A stretch of DNA of 26,679 bases from JBQTIM01 sp052388135. GTDB lineage: Bacteria > Elusimicrobiota > Elusimicrobia > FEN-1173. Positions 1-7,522 of this stretch are shown here, piece by piece. Position 1 is the first letter of the stretch, and each line of letters starts with the position of its first letter. The notes beneath the pieces were generated by a model. The model did no database searches and was not told the origin of the DNA. It worked only from the letters and a program-made list of their open reading frames with translations. Location of the stretch: contig JBQTIM010000224.1 in NCBI GenBank assembly GCA_052388135.1, positions 1-26,679 of the forward strand, in the 5' to 3' direction. Position numbers and translations under genes: made by a program.

Positions 1-1539
1 GCCCCACAACTGCTTGTCCTTCTGCATGGCTTCGGGCACGGGGCCCTCGGACACGATGTCGGAAATGACGAAACGCCCGCCGCTCTTGAGCACGCGCCGG
101 ATCTCATGGAACACTTTTTTCTTGTCCGGCGACAGGTTCACCACGCAGTTGGAGGTGACCAAATCGGCCGCGCCGTCGTCCACGGGCACCTCCTCCAGGA
201 AACCGTGCCGGAACTCCACGTTGTGGTAGCCGAGATTCTTGGCGATCTTGCCGGAATTCTGGATGGCCTTCATCATCATCTCCGGTGTCATGTCCACGCC
301 GATGACCTTGCCCGTCCGGCCCACGGCCTTGGCCGCGATGAAACAGTCCACGCCGCCGCCCGCGCCCAGGTCCACGTGGGTTTCGCCGGCTTTCAGCCCC
401 GCCAGCGTCACCGGCGAGCCGCAGCCGTAGGAAATGTCCATCACTTCCGCCGGAATGTGGGATATCTCGTCCCTGGAATAGGCCGTGGGACAGCAAAGTT
501 CCTTTTGAGGCTGGGCGCCGGCCTTGCCGTAAAATTCGCGCACGTCCTCGCGGGACACGGGCCCCTCGACGGTGGCGGCGGGTTCGGTCTTTCCGTTGCC
601 GTTGCAGCAGGTGGACTCCATGGGTTGGGCCTCCGTGATGGCGATGGGTTTCCGTCCGGCGGACGGGGTTTCCGGATCGTTGTTGCAGGACAGGCCGCCG
701 ACGCGGCAGGTGTAGCAGGCTTGATAGGAAAGAGGGAAAGACCTCAAGGTTTCGGCCAAGGTTCCGCCCATGCGGGCGCCCGGCTCGTTGACGAGGATGG
801 GGCAGACGTAGACGCCCTCCGCCGTGGCCATGCGGCCCGTGGAGCAGAGCAGGTTCTCCCAGGGATAATTTTTGAAGCAATCCTCCGTCACGCGCTCGTG
901 GGGTTTGTAACCGCGCGTGTTCTTCTCCTGCTCGCCCATGAAGAGGGGCGGCATGATCTTCAAGCGGGGAACGGCGTAGCCCAACTCCCGCGACAAGGAT
1001 TCGAAACCGCGCCGGAACTCGGCCGCGGGGACGGCTTCATCGGTCTGCGTTGAGGTTATGATGGGCTCGAAACCGGCGGCGCGCAGAGCGCGGATGCCTC
1101 GCACAGCCCGCTCGAAAACTCCCGCCCCGCGCACCTTGTCGTTGGCTTCGGCGGTGGAGCCGTCCAGGCTGACGCGGAATTCCAGTCTGTGCGGCGCCCG
1201 AGATTGAATTTCCGCCAGGCGAGCCGCCAGCTTGTCGTTGATCAGCATCCCGTTGGTCAGCACCGTGCAAGGGCCGGCGGCCAGGCAATCCTCCAGAATT
1301 TCCGGCATCTCCCGGTTCAGGAAAGGCTCGCCCCCGGTGAAATAAAACTCTTTGACGCCGAGGCCCATGGCCTCCTTCAGGTAACCCCGCACCTGGGCGC
1401 GGGACATCATCTTATGGGTGTCGTTGGTGGGAGAGCAGGAAATGAAACAATGGGCGCACTGGATGTTGCAGATGGTGCCGGCCACCTGGAACCACAGAGT
1501 GTCCAGCTTGAGCATGGGAACGGCGGGGGCGGTGGTCAT
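1..1539 (-). CDS. Radical SAM/SPASM protein fused to ArsM-like methyltransferase (C-terminus off window)
   Basis: The frame runs from ATG 1539 to the left edge without a stop (513 codons seen), with AAGAGGTG just upstream as ribosome site. Residues 1-290 are a radical SAM domain: the CX3CX2C cluster motif is Cys24, Cys28, Cys31, the GGEP motif is 69-72, and SPASM-like cysteines lie at 232, 246, 275, 278 and 285. Residues about 330-513 are a class I SAM methyltransferase resembling arsenite methyltransferase ArsM: motif I DLGAGGG at 390-396, VDMTPEM at 415-421, SNCVVNLSPDK at 463-473. Cys373 (YGCGSP) and Cys465 (SNC) match conserved ArsM arsenic-binding positions; the third expected cysteine would lie outside the window. 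Extra Cys pairs are at 311-312 and 349-350. By family knowledge it would methylate As(III) or a related thiol-bound metalloid, and the radical SAM part may modify the product. The substrate is inferred. An arsC gene 7 kb away fits an arsenic role. Confidence 0.85.
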   Translation of the reverse strand, partial: MTTAPAVPMLKLDTLWFQVAGTICNIQCAHCFISCSPTNDTHKMMSRAQVRGYLKEAMGLGVKEFYFTGGEPFLNREMPEILEDCLAAGPCTVLTNGMLINDKLAARLAEIQSRAPHRLEFRVSLDGSTAEANDKVRGAGVFERAVRGIRALRAAGFEPIITSTQTDEAVPAAEFRRGFESLSRELGYAVPRLKIMPPLFMGEQEKNTRGYKPHERVTEDCFKNYPWENLLCSTGRMATAEGVYVCPILVNEPGARMGGTLAETLRSFPLSYQACYTCRVGGLSCNNDPETPSAGRKPIAITEAQPMESTCCNGNGKTEPAATVEGPVSREDVREFYGKAGAQPQKELCCPTAYSRDEISHIPAEVMDISYGCGSPVTLAGLKAGETHVDLGAGGGVDCFIAAKAVGRTGKVIGVDMTPEMMMKAIQNSGKIAKNLGYHNVEFRHGFLEEVPVDDGAADLVTSNCVVNLSPDKKKVFHEIRRVLKSGGRFVISDIVSEGPVPEAMQKDKQLWG

Positions 1540-1559
1540 TTTCACCTCTTACAAAGGGT

Positions 1560-1565
1560 AGTATA
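1560..1565 (-). promoter_or_regulatory. Candidate -10 box for the radical SAM/ArsM gene
   Basis: The minus strand reads TATACT here, 20 bases upstream of the start codon, in an AT-richer gap between divergent genes. A start site near 1553 would give a very short leader that still includes AAGAGGTG. I see no good -35 box at 16-18 bases, so this is tentative. Confidence 0.3.
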
Positions 1566-1659
1566 CAAAACCGAATCTTCAGACCTTGATACTCGTCGGG
1601 CAACAAAAGCTACCTATCCGCTCGCATCGCCTCCGTTATATTCTAACAACTTCTGAGCC

Positions 1660-1690
1660 GGAACGCCCTCTATCGCCGTACGGGCGTTCC
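1660..1690. repeat. Perfect 9-bp inverted repeat between divergent genes
   Basis: GGAACGCCC (1660-1668) and GGGCGTTCC (1682-1690) are exact reverse complements separated by 13 bases. The site lies about 40 bases before the small membrane-protein gene and 120 bases upstream of the radical SAM gene. No T-run follows on either strand, so it is not a classical terminator. An operator for a dimeric regulator is a reasonable guess. Confidence 0.5.
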
Positions 1691-1731
1691 ATCGCTCGTT
1701 TGCCGCCGGGTGGGGTATTTGTTAGCCTATA

Positions 1732-1959
1732 ATGACGATGCTGACCCCCAATATTGACGGAAAAGGCCGGAAGGCCCGGTTCGTTTTGGGCGGTCTTCTC
1801 CTGACCGGCGGCATCTCCTTCCTGTTCGTCCCGCGTCCCTGGCCGGCTTTGGCGACGGCCGGTTTTTTATCGCTTCTGGCCGGCGGCGTTTTCGTTCTTT
1901 TTGAGGCGGCCCGCGGCTGGTGCGCGCTCCGCGCCTGCGGGATCAAGACCCCCCTTTGA
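1732..1959 (+). CDS. Small YgaP-like (DUF2892) inner-membrane protein
   Basis: This 75-residue protein starts with a short basic stretch (NIDGKGRKAR), has two hydrophobic segments (about 17-34 and 38-57) and ends in GWCALRACGIKTPL. That layout resembles the YgaP/DUF2892 two-helix membrane family, which usually has an N-x-G/D-R-R start and a C-terminal GWCP-like motif. No biochemical function is established for the stand-alone family. Its end overlaps the next gene by 40 bases, suggesting translational coupling. No strong ribosome site is seen; GGTGGGG lies about 16 bases upstream of ATG 1732, and ATG 1738 is an alternative start. Confidence 0.6.
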   Translation: MTMLTPNIDGKGRKARFVLGGLLLTGGISFLFVPRPWPALATAGFLSLLAGGVFVLFEAARGWCALRACGIKTPL

Positions 1960-3530
1960 GAGACAATGGATTTCCCAGAACCCCGGTAAACCGGCCGGTC
2001 CCCGGCCATGGGACCCGACAGGTCGTGATCATCGGCGCGGGCGTGGGCGGCCTGGCCTGCGGCATTCGCCTGCGTTTGCTGGGCTACGACGTTTCCATCC
2101 TGGAAAAGAACGAAGAGCCCGGAGGACGGTGCGGCCGTTTGAAGCTGGACGGATACACCTTCGACACCGGCCCCACGCTCCTCATGATCCCCGAAACCCT
2201 GGAAAGCCTTTTCCGCGACGCCGGACGCCGTTTGGCCGATTACATTTCCTTACAACGCCTCGACCCCGCCTACCGCGTCACGTTTTCCGACGGGGAAACT
2301 TTCAATTTTTTTGGCGAGCCGGCCCGGGCCGAGGAAGAGGCGCGGCGGTTCGGAGCGAAGGAAACGGAAGGTTTCCGGCGCTTAATGACCCAATCCGAAG
2401 AGCTTTACCGCACGTCCTTTGAACGGTTCATCGATCGCCCCCTGGAGAACGCCGCGGATTGGGCCAACGCCCGGACTCTCCTTTACATCCTTAAAACCCG
2501 GCCCTGGACGTCGGTGGCCGGCGTCATGCGGCGCCATTTCCGCTCGGCGCACCTCCGCATGGCCATGAGTTTTCAAACTCTGTACTTGGGCATTTCCCCC
2601 CTGGATTGTCCGTCCATCTACAGCATGCTGTCCTATATTGATCTTGTGGGCGGGGTCCATTATCCCCGCGGCGGCATGTACGGGATCGTCGAAGGATTGA
2701 GCCGCCTTTTCCTGGAGCTCGGCGGTACGTTGCGCTGCGGAGTGGAGGCGGAGCGCATCCTCGCCGAAGACGGACGCGTGACGGGCGTCCTCCTGCATGA
2801 CGAGCGCGTCTGGCCCGCCGATGTCATCGTGTCCAACGTGGACCTGGCGCAGACCCACGAAAGGCTTTTGAAAGACGAGAGGCCGGGCTGGCGGAGCCGC
2901 CGCCTGCTCTCCATGAAGAAGGGCTGTTCCGCGGCGGTTTTCCTGTTCGGCGTGAACCGGACATACCCCGACTTGCCCCACCACAACATTTATCTGCCCA
3001 TGGCTTACGAGCGCTGCCTGCGCGAGCTCTTCGAGGAAGGACGCGTTCCCGAAGAGCCGGCCTTTTATCTTTGCGCGCCGTCCCGCACGGACCCGGCCAC
3101 CGCGCCCGAGGGCGGCGAGAGCCTCATGGTCCTGGTGCCGGTCCCCAACCGCGCGGCGCACAAGGGGTCCCACGACCCGGCCGGTCTGCGGAAAAAAATT
3201 TTGGCGATCCTGAACCGAACGCTCTTGCCCGGCGTGGAGGAGCACATCGTCATCGAGAAAAACTTGCCCCCCGACTGGTACGCGGAGCGTTACGGCCTGG
3301 CGGACGCCTCCACATTCGGGTTCTCCCCCACTTTCTTCCAATCCGCCATGTTCCGGCCGCAACGGCGCTCTCCCGACCTGCGGGGGCTTTACTTCGCCGG
3401 CGCCAGCACCCATCCGGGCAACGGCGTTCCCATCGTGCTCATCGCGGCGCGCCTGGCGGCCGAAGCCGTGGCCAAAGATTATGGAATCCCCCGCGCCCCG
3501 GCCCCCCGACTCGATCCCGTCGCGGGCTGA
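1920..3530 (+). CDS. CrtI/CrtN-family FAD-dependent carotenoid desaturase/oxidase (first copy)
   Basis: A 536-residue flavoprotein of the phytoene desaturase family. The N-terminal Rossmann motif GAGVGGLACG is at 39-48, followed by the acidic ribose-binding residue in LEKNEEPGGRCG and the family motif FDTGPTLLM. The C-terminal FAD motif YFAGASTHPGNGVPIVL is typical of CrtI/CrtN/CrtP enzymes, which desaturate or oxidise polyenes at the membrane. The predicted start is GTG 1920, inside the upstream gene. The only in-frame alternative near the fold is GTG 2025, which would leave just one or two residues before the nucleotide-binding strand, so 1920 or a nearby non-standard start is preferred. 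The N-terminal 30 residues are low-confidence. The next gene (aldehyde dehydrogenase) overlaps its end by 50 bases. Desaturase or terminal oxidase cannot be decided from sequence alone. Confidence 0.85.
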   Translation: MRAPRLRDQDPPLRDNGFPRTPVNRPVPGHGTRQVVIIGAGVGGLACGIRLRLLGYDVSILEKNEEPGGRCGRLKLDGYTFDTGPTLLMIPETLESLFRDAGRRLADYISLQRLDPAYRVTFSDGETFNFFGEPARAEEEARRFGAKETEGFRRLMTQSEELYRTSFERFIDRPLENAADWANARTLLYILKTRPWTSVAGVMRRHFRSAHLRMAMSFQTLYLGISPLDCPSIYSMLSYIDLVGGVHYPRGGMYGIVEGLSRLFLELGGTLRCGVEAERILAEDGRVTGVLLHDERVWPADVIVSNVDLAQTHERLLKDERPGWRSRRLLSMKKGCSAAVFLFGVNRTYPDLPHHNIYLPMAYERCLRELFEEGRVPEEPAFYLCAPSRTDPATAPEGGESLMVLVPVPNRAAHKGSHDPAGLRKKILAILNRTLLPGVEEHIVIEKNLPPDWYAERYGLADASTFGFSPTFFQSAMFRPQRRSPDLRGLYFAGASTHPGNGVPIVLIAARLAAEAVAKDYGIPRAPAPRLDPVAG

Positions 3531-4953
3531 CGTTCCCGCCTCTCCCGACGAAGCCCGGGACGCCGTGTCCCGGGCCCGGCGGGCCTTCGCCGCGTGGAGA
3601 GAAACCTCTTTCTCCCGGCGCGCGGCCTGCCTGAACGGTTTGCGCCGAGCCCTGGCCCGCGACGCCGACGCCTGGGCGCGCGCCGTCACCGAGGAAATCG
3701 GCAAGCCTCTGCTGGAATCCTACGGAGCGGAAGTGTTGGCGACGCTGGAAGCCCTGAAAGTGCTGGCGGAAAAAGGAGAATCCTGGCTTCGCGACCGGAC
3801 GGAGAGAAGAACCGTTCTCGACTGGGCGCGCGGCGTGCGCCGCCTCCGCGTGCGGCGGGAGCCTTGGGGCGTCGTCGGCATTCTGGGCGCGTGGAACTAC
3901 CCGCTTCTCATCAACCTCCGTCAGATCGCCGCCGCGCTTTTTTGCGGCAACGCCGTGGTGTGGAAACCGTCGGAACTGGCGGATGGCGTCGGGCGCCGGA
4001 TGGGCGCCCTCTTCGAAACCGCCGGCTTCCCGCCCGACGCCGTGGTCACTCTTTCCGGCGGCGGAGAAACCGGCGAGAGGCTGGTGCGGGCCGGCTGCGA
4101 CAAAATCGTTTTCACCGGCCGCGTCCCCACGGGCCGCCGCATCCTGGCCGCCCTGGCGGAACAGGGCGTTCCTTCCGTCATGGAACTCTCGGGCATGGAC
4201 GCCGCCCTGGTCTTCCCCGACGCCCCCATCGCATTCGCCGCCCGCGCCCTCGCCTGGGGCGCCATGACCAACGGCGGCCAGGCCTGCGTGGCGGCGCGGC
4301 GCATCATCGTCCACCAAGACGCCGCTTCCCGGTTCGTTCCCGCCTTGGCGAAGCGCGTCAAAGCTCTCCGCCTCGGCAATCCCCTGGACCCGCAAACGGA
4401 AATCGGCCCCGTACGCTCGCCGGAAATCCTGCGGCGGCTCGAAGACGCCGTCCGCCGGGCGAAGGAGAACGGCGGCCGCGTCTTGTGCGGCGGGCGCGCT
4501 CGGGAAGAGGCCGGGAAATCGCATTTCGAGCCCACGCTCATCTCCGGCCTCGCGAACTGTCCGGAGGAAGACACCTTCGGTCCTCTGGCGTTCGTCCAGG
4601 AGGCGCGGGACGAGGACCACATGGAAACCTTGGCCAACGCCGGCCCCTACGGCCTCGGCGCCAGCCTGTGGTCACGGGACGCGGCCCGGGCGGAAACCTT
4701 CGCCGAGCGCCTTCACGCGGGCGTCGTCTGGATCAACGACGTGATGTTCTCGGCCGGCGACATGCGCCTTCCTTTCGGCGGCGTCAAGGCCAGCGGCTAC
4801 GGACGGCTCCACGGCCCCGAAGGCCTCCGCGAAATGACCCGGACGAAATCCGTGGAAACCTGCCGGCCCGGCGGTTACCGGCCTTATTATTTTCCCTACG
4901 GCGGCGAAAAACTCGACAACGTGAAGCGCTTCATCGCTTGGAGGCACGGGTGA
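3481..4953 (+). CDS. NAD(P)-dependent aldehyde dehydrogenase
   Basis: A 490-residue ALDH-superfamily enzyme oxidising an aldehyde to a carboxylic acid. The active-site set is complete: Asn139 in WNYP, Lys162 in WKPSE, Glu235 in MELSG and nucleophile Cys269 in GGQAC. FGPLA and the C-terminal PFGGVKASGYGR motif are also present. It resembles the class 3-like ALDHs acting on long-chain or polyene aldehydes (AlkH/AldH type), and the C-terminal hydrophobic-aromatic tail fits this. It sits between two CrtI/CrtN-family genes, as AldH accompanies CrtN and CrtP in staphyloxanthin synthesis, so a polyene or fatty aldehyde substrate is inferred. It overlaps the upstream gene by 50 bases, and its TGA is shared with the next gene's GTG start. 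Confidence 0.88.
   Translation: MESPAPRPPDSIPSRADVPASPDEARDAVSRARRAFAAWRETSFSRRAACLNGLRRALARDADAWARAVTEEIGKPLLESYGAEVLATLEALKVLAEKGESWLRDRTERRTVLDWARGVRRLRVRREPWGVVGILGAWNYPLLINLRQIAAALFCGNAVVWKPSELADGVGRRMGALFETAGFPPDAVVTLSGGGETGERLVRAGCDKIVFTGRVPTGRRILAALAEQGVPSVMELSGMDAALVFPDAPIAFAARALAWGAMTNGGQACVAARRIIVHQDAASRFVPALAKRVKALRLGNPLDPQTEIGPVRSPEILRRLEDAVRRAKENGGRVLCGGRAREEAGKSHFEPTLISGLANCPEEDTFGPLAFVQEARDEDHMETLANAGPYGLGASLWSRDAARAETFAERLHAGVVWINDVMFSAGDMRLPFGGVKASGYGRLHGPEGLREMTRTKSVETCRPGGYRPYYFPYGGEKLDNVKRFIAWRHG
4940..4944 (+). promoter_or_regulatory. Shine-Dalgarno GGAGG fixing the second CrtI start
   Basis: GGAGG lies five bases before GTG 4950, which overlaps the aldehyde dehydrogenase stop as GTGA. 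The reading frame is open for over 1300 bases upstream through the aldehyde dehydrogenase gene, so this site decides the true start. Confidence 0.8.
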
Positions 4954-6449
4954 GCCGCGTGGTGGTCGTGGGCGGGGGGCTGGGCGGCGCGGCCTGCGCC
5001 GTGCGGCTGGCCCACGCCGGGCACGCCGTCACGCTCCTGGAAAAGAACGAGGCCCTCGGCGGAAAAATGAGCGTCCTGCGGCACAAGGGGTTCCTCTTCG
5101 ACACGGGTCCCACCATCCTCACCATGCCGCAGGTCCTGGACCGGCTTTTCGAATCCGTCGGACGCCGGCGCGAAAACTACCTGGACCTGGTCCCCCTGGA
5201 ACCGCAGTGGCGCGCCTTCTTCGAGGACGGCGCCGCGGTGGACGTCTGGGGCGACGCCGCCCGCATGGAGGAGGAAATCCGCCGCTTCGCGCCGGGAGAC
5301 GCCGCCGGCCACGCCCGATTCCGCGAATACGGGCGCCGGATGCACGAGATCGCGGAGCGCTTTTTCTTCTGGCGCTCCGTGGGCGGCCTGCGGGACCTCC
5401 TGAAAACGGATGAGCTCTTCGACGCCGAGGGCCTGCGCCTGGTCCGCGACATGGATTTTTTCTCGACGGTGTCCCAGGCCGTGGACCGTCACTTCCAGGA
5501 CCCGCGCCTGCGGCAGATTTACGAGCACTTCATGCAATACGTGGGCTCATCTCCCCGCCTAGCGCCGGCCATCCTGTCCTGCATCCATCACATCCAGGGC
5601 GCTTTCGGAGTCTGGTATCCCCGCGGCGGCATGAACCGGGTGGCCGCGGCGCTCGAAACTTTGGCGGAGGAGTTCCGCGTGGACATGCGTTTCGGGCGAA
5701 GGGTCGAAAGGATCGTGGCCCGGGGCTCCCGCGTAGAGGGGGTGGAGGCGAACGGAGAATTTTTGCCGGCGGACGCCGTGGTCGCCAACGCCGATTTCGT
5801 CCGCGCCCATCGCGAACTTCTGCCGTCCGGCGGCGACTCCGGGAAAACCGAACCCTCCTGCTCCGGCGTCGTTTTCTACTTCGGCCTGAACCGGCGTTAC
5901 GACGTCCTGCGGCACCATGACTTTTTCTTCTCCCGGGACTCCCGGCGGGAGTTCGACGATATCTACCGACGGAAGATTCCCGCGCAAGATCCGACCCTCT
6001 GCGTCTGCGCCCCGTCCCGCACGGACCCGTCGGTGGCGCCGGAGGGTTGCGAAAACGTTTACGTTTTGGTGCACACGCCCCACCTTCAAGGCGCGGAAGA
6101 TTGGGAAAAGCTCCGGCTGCCGTATCGCGATCTGGTGGTGGCCAAACTGGAGCGCTGCGGCCTCACGGACTTTGGTAAACACGTGACGGCGGAGCACGTT
6201 ATGACGCCTTCCGACCTGGACTCCCGCTATTTGGTGGACCGCGGCGCCATTTACGGTCGCGCCAGCCACGGCCGCTTCACCGGCGGCTTCAAACCGGCCA
6301 ACCGGTCCAGCCGCTACGAAAACCTTTACTTCTGCGGCGGCAGCGTGAACCCAGGTCCCGGCGTGCCCATGGCGCTCATGTCCGGCCAGATCGCCGCCGA
6401 CTGCGCTTTGGCCGATTTGCCGGTTCCCTCCAGCCTCGTTCCGCGGTGA
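4950..6449 (+). CDS. CrtI/CrtN-family FAD-dependent carotenoid desaturase/oxidase (second copy)
   Basis: A 499-residue protein beginning MSRVVVVGGGLGGAAC, a canonical FAD Rossmann motif (GGGLGG at 8-13). The family motif FDTGPTILTMPQVLD follows, and the C-terminal FAD motif is FCGGSVNPGPGVPMALMSG. It is a paralogue of the gene at 1920-3530: both carry CAPSRTDPxxAPEG in the substrate domain and a YPRGGM motif. A tandem pair of CrtI-like enzymes around an aldehyde dehydrogenase suggests that one desaturates and the other oxidises a terminal methyl, as CrtN and CrtP do, but CrtD-like or retinol-saturase-like roles are possible. No phytoene, dehydrosqualene or squalene synthase is in the window, so the substrate must be made elsewhere. 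The start is set by GGAGG plus GTGA coupling, and the stop overlaps the next gene's GTG in the same way. Confidence 0.87.
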   Translation: MSRVVVVGGGLGGAACAVRLAHAGHAVTLLEKNEALGGKMSVLRHKGFLFDTGPTILTMPQVLDRLFESVGRRRENYLDLVPLEPQWRAFFEDGAAVDVWGDAARMEEEIRRFAPGDAAGHARFREYGRRMHEIAERFFFWRSVGGLRDLLKTDELFDAEGLRLVRDMDFFSTVSQAVDRHFQDPRLRQIYEHFMQYVGSSPRLAPAILSCIHHIQGAFGVWYPRGGMNRVAAALETLAEEFRVDMRFGRRVERIVARGSRVEGVEANGEFLPADAVVANADFVRAHRELLPSGGDSGKTEPSCSGVVFYFGLNRRYDVLRHHDFFFSRDSRREFDDIYRRKIPAQDPTLCVCAPSRTDPSVAPEGCENVYVLVHTPHLQGAEDWEKLRLPYRDLVVAKLERCGLTDFGKHVTAEHVMTPSDLDSRYLVDRGAIYGRASHGRFTGGFKPANRSSRYENLYFCGGSVNPGPGVPMALMSGQIAADCALADLPVPSSLVPR

Positions 6450-7522
6450 GCGACCCGAAAATCCTGTACGCCCAGGTCCGGGAAGATTCGGACATGGACC
6501 GCGCCGCCCTGCGCATCGGCCCGGAGGACCGCGTGCTGGCCGTCACCTCCGGCGGGTGCACCGCGTTGACGCTTCTGGCCGACGGTCCGCGCGAAGTGCT
6601 GGCCGTGGACCAAAACCCCGCCCAAAATTATCTTCTCGAGCTCAAGCTGGCCGCCCTGCGGCGATTGTCTTTGCCCGAGTGCCGCATCCTTCTGGGAGCG
6701 CGGAAAGGCCGCGGCCGGCGGTCCCTTTACCGGCGAGCGGCGAGCACCTTGTCCGCCGAGGCGCGCGCTTTCTGGGAAGGCCGGCAACCCCTCGTGGACC
6801 GGGGCTTGCTCTACGCGGGAACCACCGAGGCCTTGATCCGCCGGACGCGGCCCTTGCTCTTCAGGCTGGTCCACAAGCCGAGCGTGATCCGCGGTTTGTT
6901 CCGCCCGAAGGACGAGGCCGCCCGCGCGGAATTTTATCGGACCGTCTGGAGCAACGCCCGCTGGCGGGCTTTGCAGAGCGTCGCTTTCCATCCGCTGACG
7001 TTCCGCCTGGCCTACGGGAAATCTTTTTTCGCCCGCTCCGGGGACCGAGATTTCACCGAGGAGTGGCGGCGGAAAATCCGGCGGGCCTTTACGGAAATCC
7101 CCACCCCGTGCAACTATTTCCTTTCCCAAACCCTCTGGGGCCGATATTTGCCCGGCGACCGGGGGCTACCGCCCTACCTCCGCCCGGATGTTTTTGAGAA
7201 GGTGCGCCGCCACGCGGCGCGCCTGCGCTGGGAAACCGCGGACATCGTGGACCGCCTGGCCTCGGCGAAACCCGGCGCGTTCACCAAGGCGGCGCTGTCC
7301 AACGCCTTTGAATGGCTTCCGGCGACCCGCGTCGAAACGGCCTTCGTCGCCCTGGCCCGGGCCCTGGCTCCCGGCGGGCGCGCCGTGCTCCGCCACCTCA
7401 TGGCCGTGACGTCCCCGCCGCCGGACCTGCCGCTGCGGGAAGATTCCGCCCTCAGCGACGATCTGACGCGCCGGGAGCGGGCCTTTCTTTACGCCCGCGT
7501 GTCCGTCTATGAAAAAAACTAA
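6446..7522 (+). CDS. BtaA-like (DUF3419) SAM-dependent 3-amino-3-carboxypropyl transferase
   Basis: A 358-residue protein of the DUF3419/BtaA family. Diagnostic stretches are the SAM-binding LAVTSGGCTALTLLADGP (31-48) and LAVDQNPAQNYLLELKLAAL (52-71), matching the family pattern of a serine-glycine-cysteine loop followed by D-x-NPAQ-x-x-LLELK. BtaA transfers the 3-amino-3-carboxypropyl group of SAM to diacylglycerol, giving diacylglyceryl-homoserine, the precursor of betaine lipids. BtaB, the N-methyltransferase that completes betaine lipid, is absent here. The start is GTG 6446 overlapping the previous TGA (GTGA), and the 3' end overlaps the decarboxylase gene by 14 bases. Family membership is well supported; the acceptor lipid is inferred. 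Some DUF3419 proteins may have other acceptors. Confidence 0.8.
   Translation: MSDPKILYAQVREDSDMDRAALRIGPEDRVLAVTSGGCTALTLLADGPREVLAVDQNPAQNYLLELKLAALRRLSLPECRILLGARKGRGRRSLYRRAASTLSAEARAFWEGRQPLVDRGLLYAGTTEALIRRTRPLLFRLVHKPSVIRGLFRPKDEAARAEFYRTVWSNARWRALQSVAFHPLTFRLAYGKSFFARSGDRDFTEEWRRKIRRAFTEIPTPCNYFLSQTLWGRYLPGDRGLPPYLRPDVFEKVRRHAARLRWETADIVDRLASAKPGAFTKAALSNAFEWLPATRVETAFVALARALAPGGRAVLRHLMAVTSPPPDLPLREDSALSDDLTRRERAFLYARVSVYEKN

Noticed and set aside
1728..1733. Perfect TATAAT before the first operon gene
   Set aside because: It overlaps ATG 1732, so transcription would begin inside the gene near 1740, and there is no -35 match around 1705-1711. Probably coincidence.
3594..6449. 951-codon open frame on the plus strand covering aldehyde dehydrogenase and the second CrtI gene
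   Set aside because: Its first 450 codons are Arg/Pro/Gly-rich and lie in the +2 frame of the aldehyde dehydrogenase. The protein-like part begins at GTG 4950 with a good ribosome site. No fusion.
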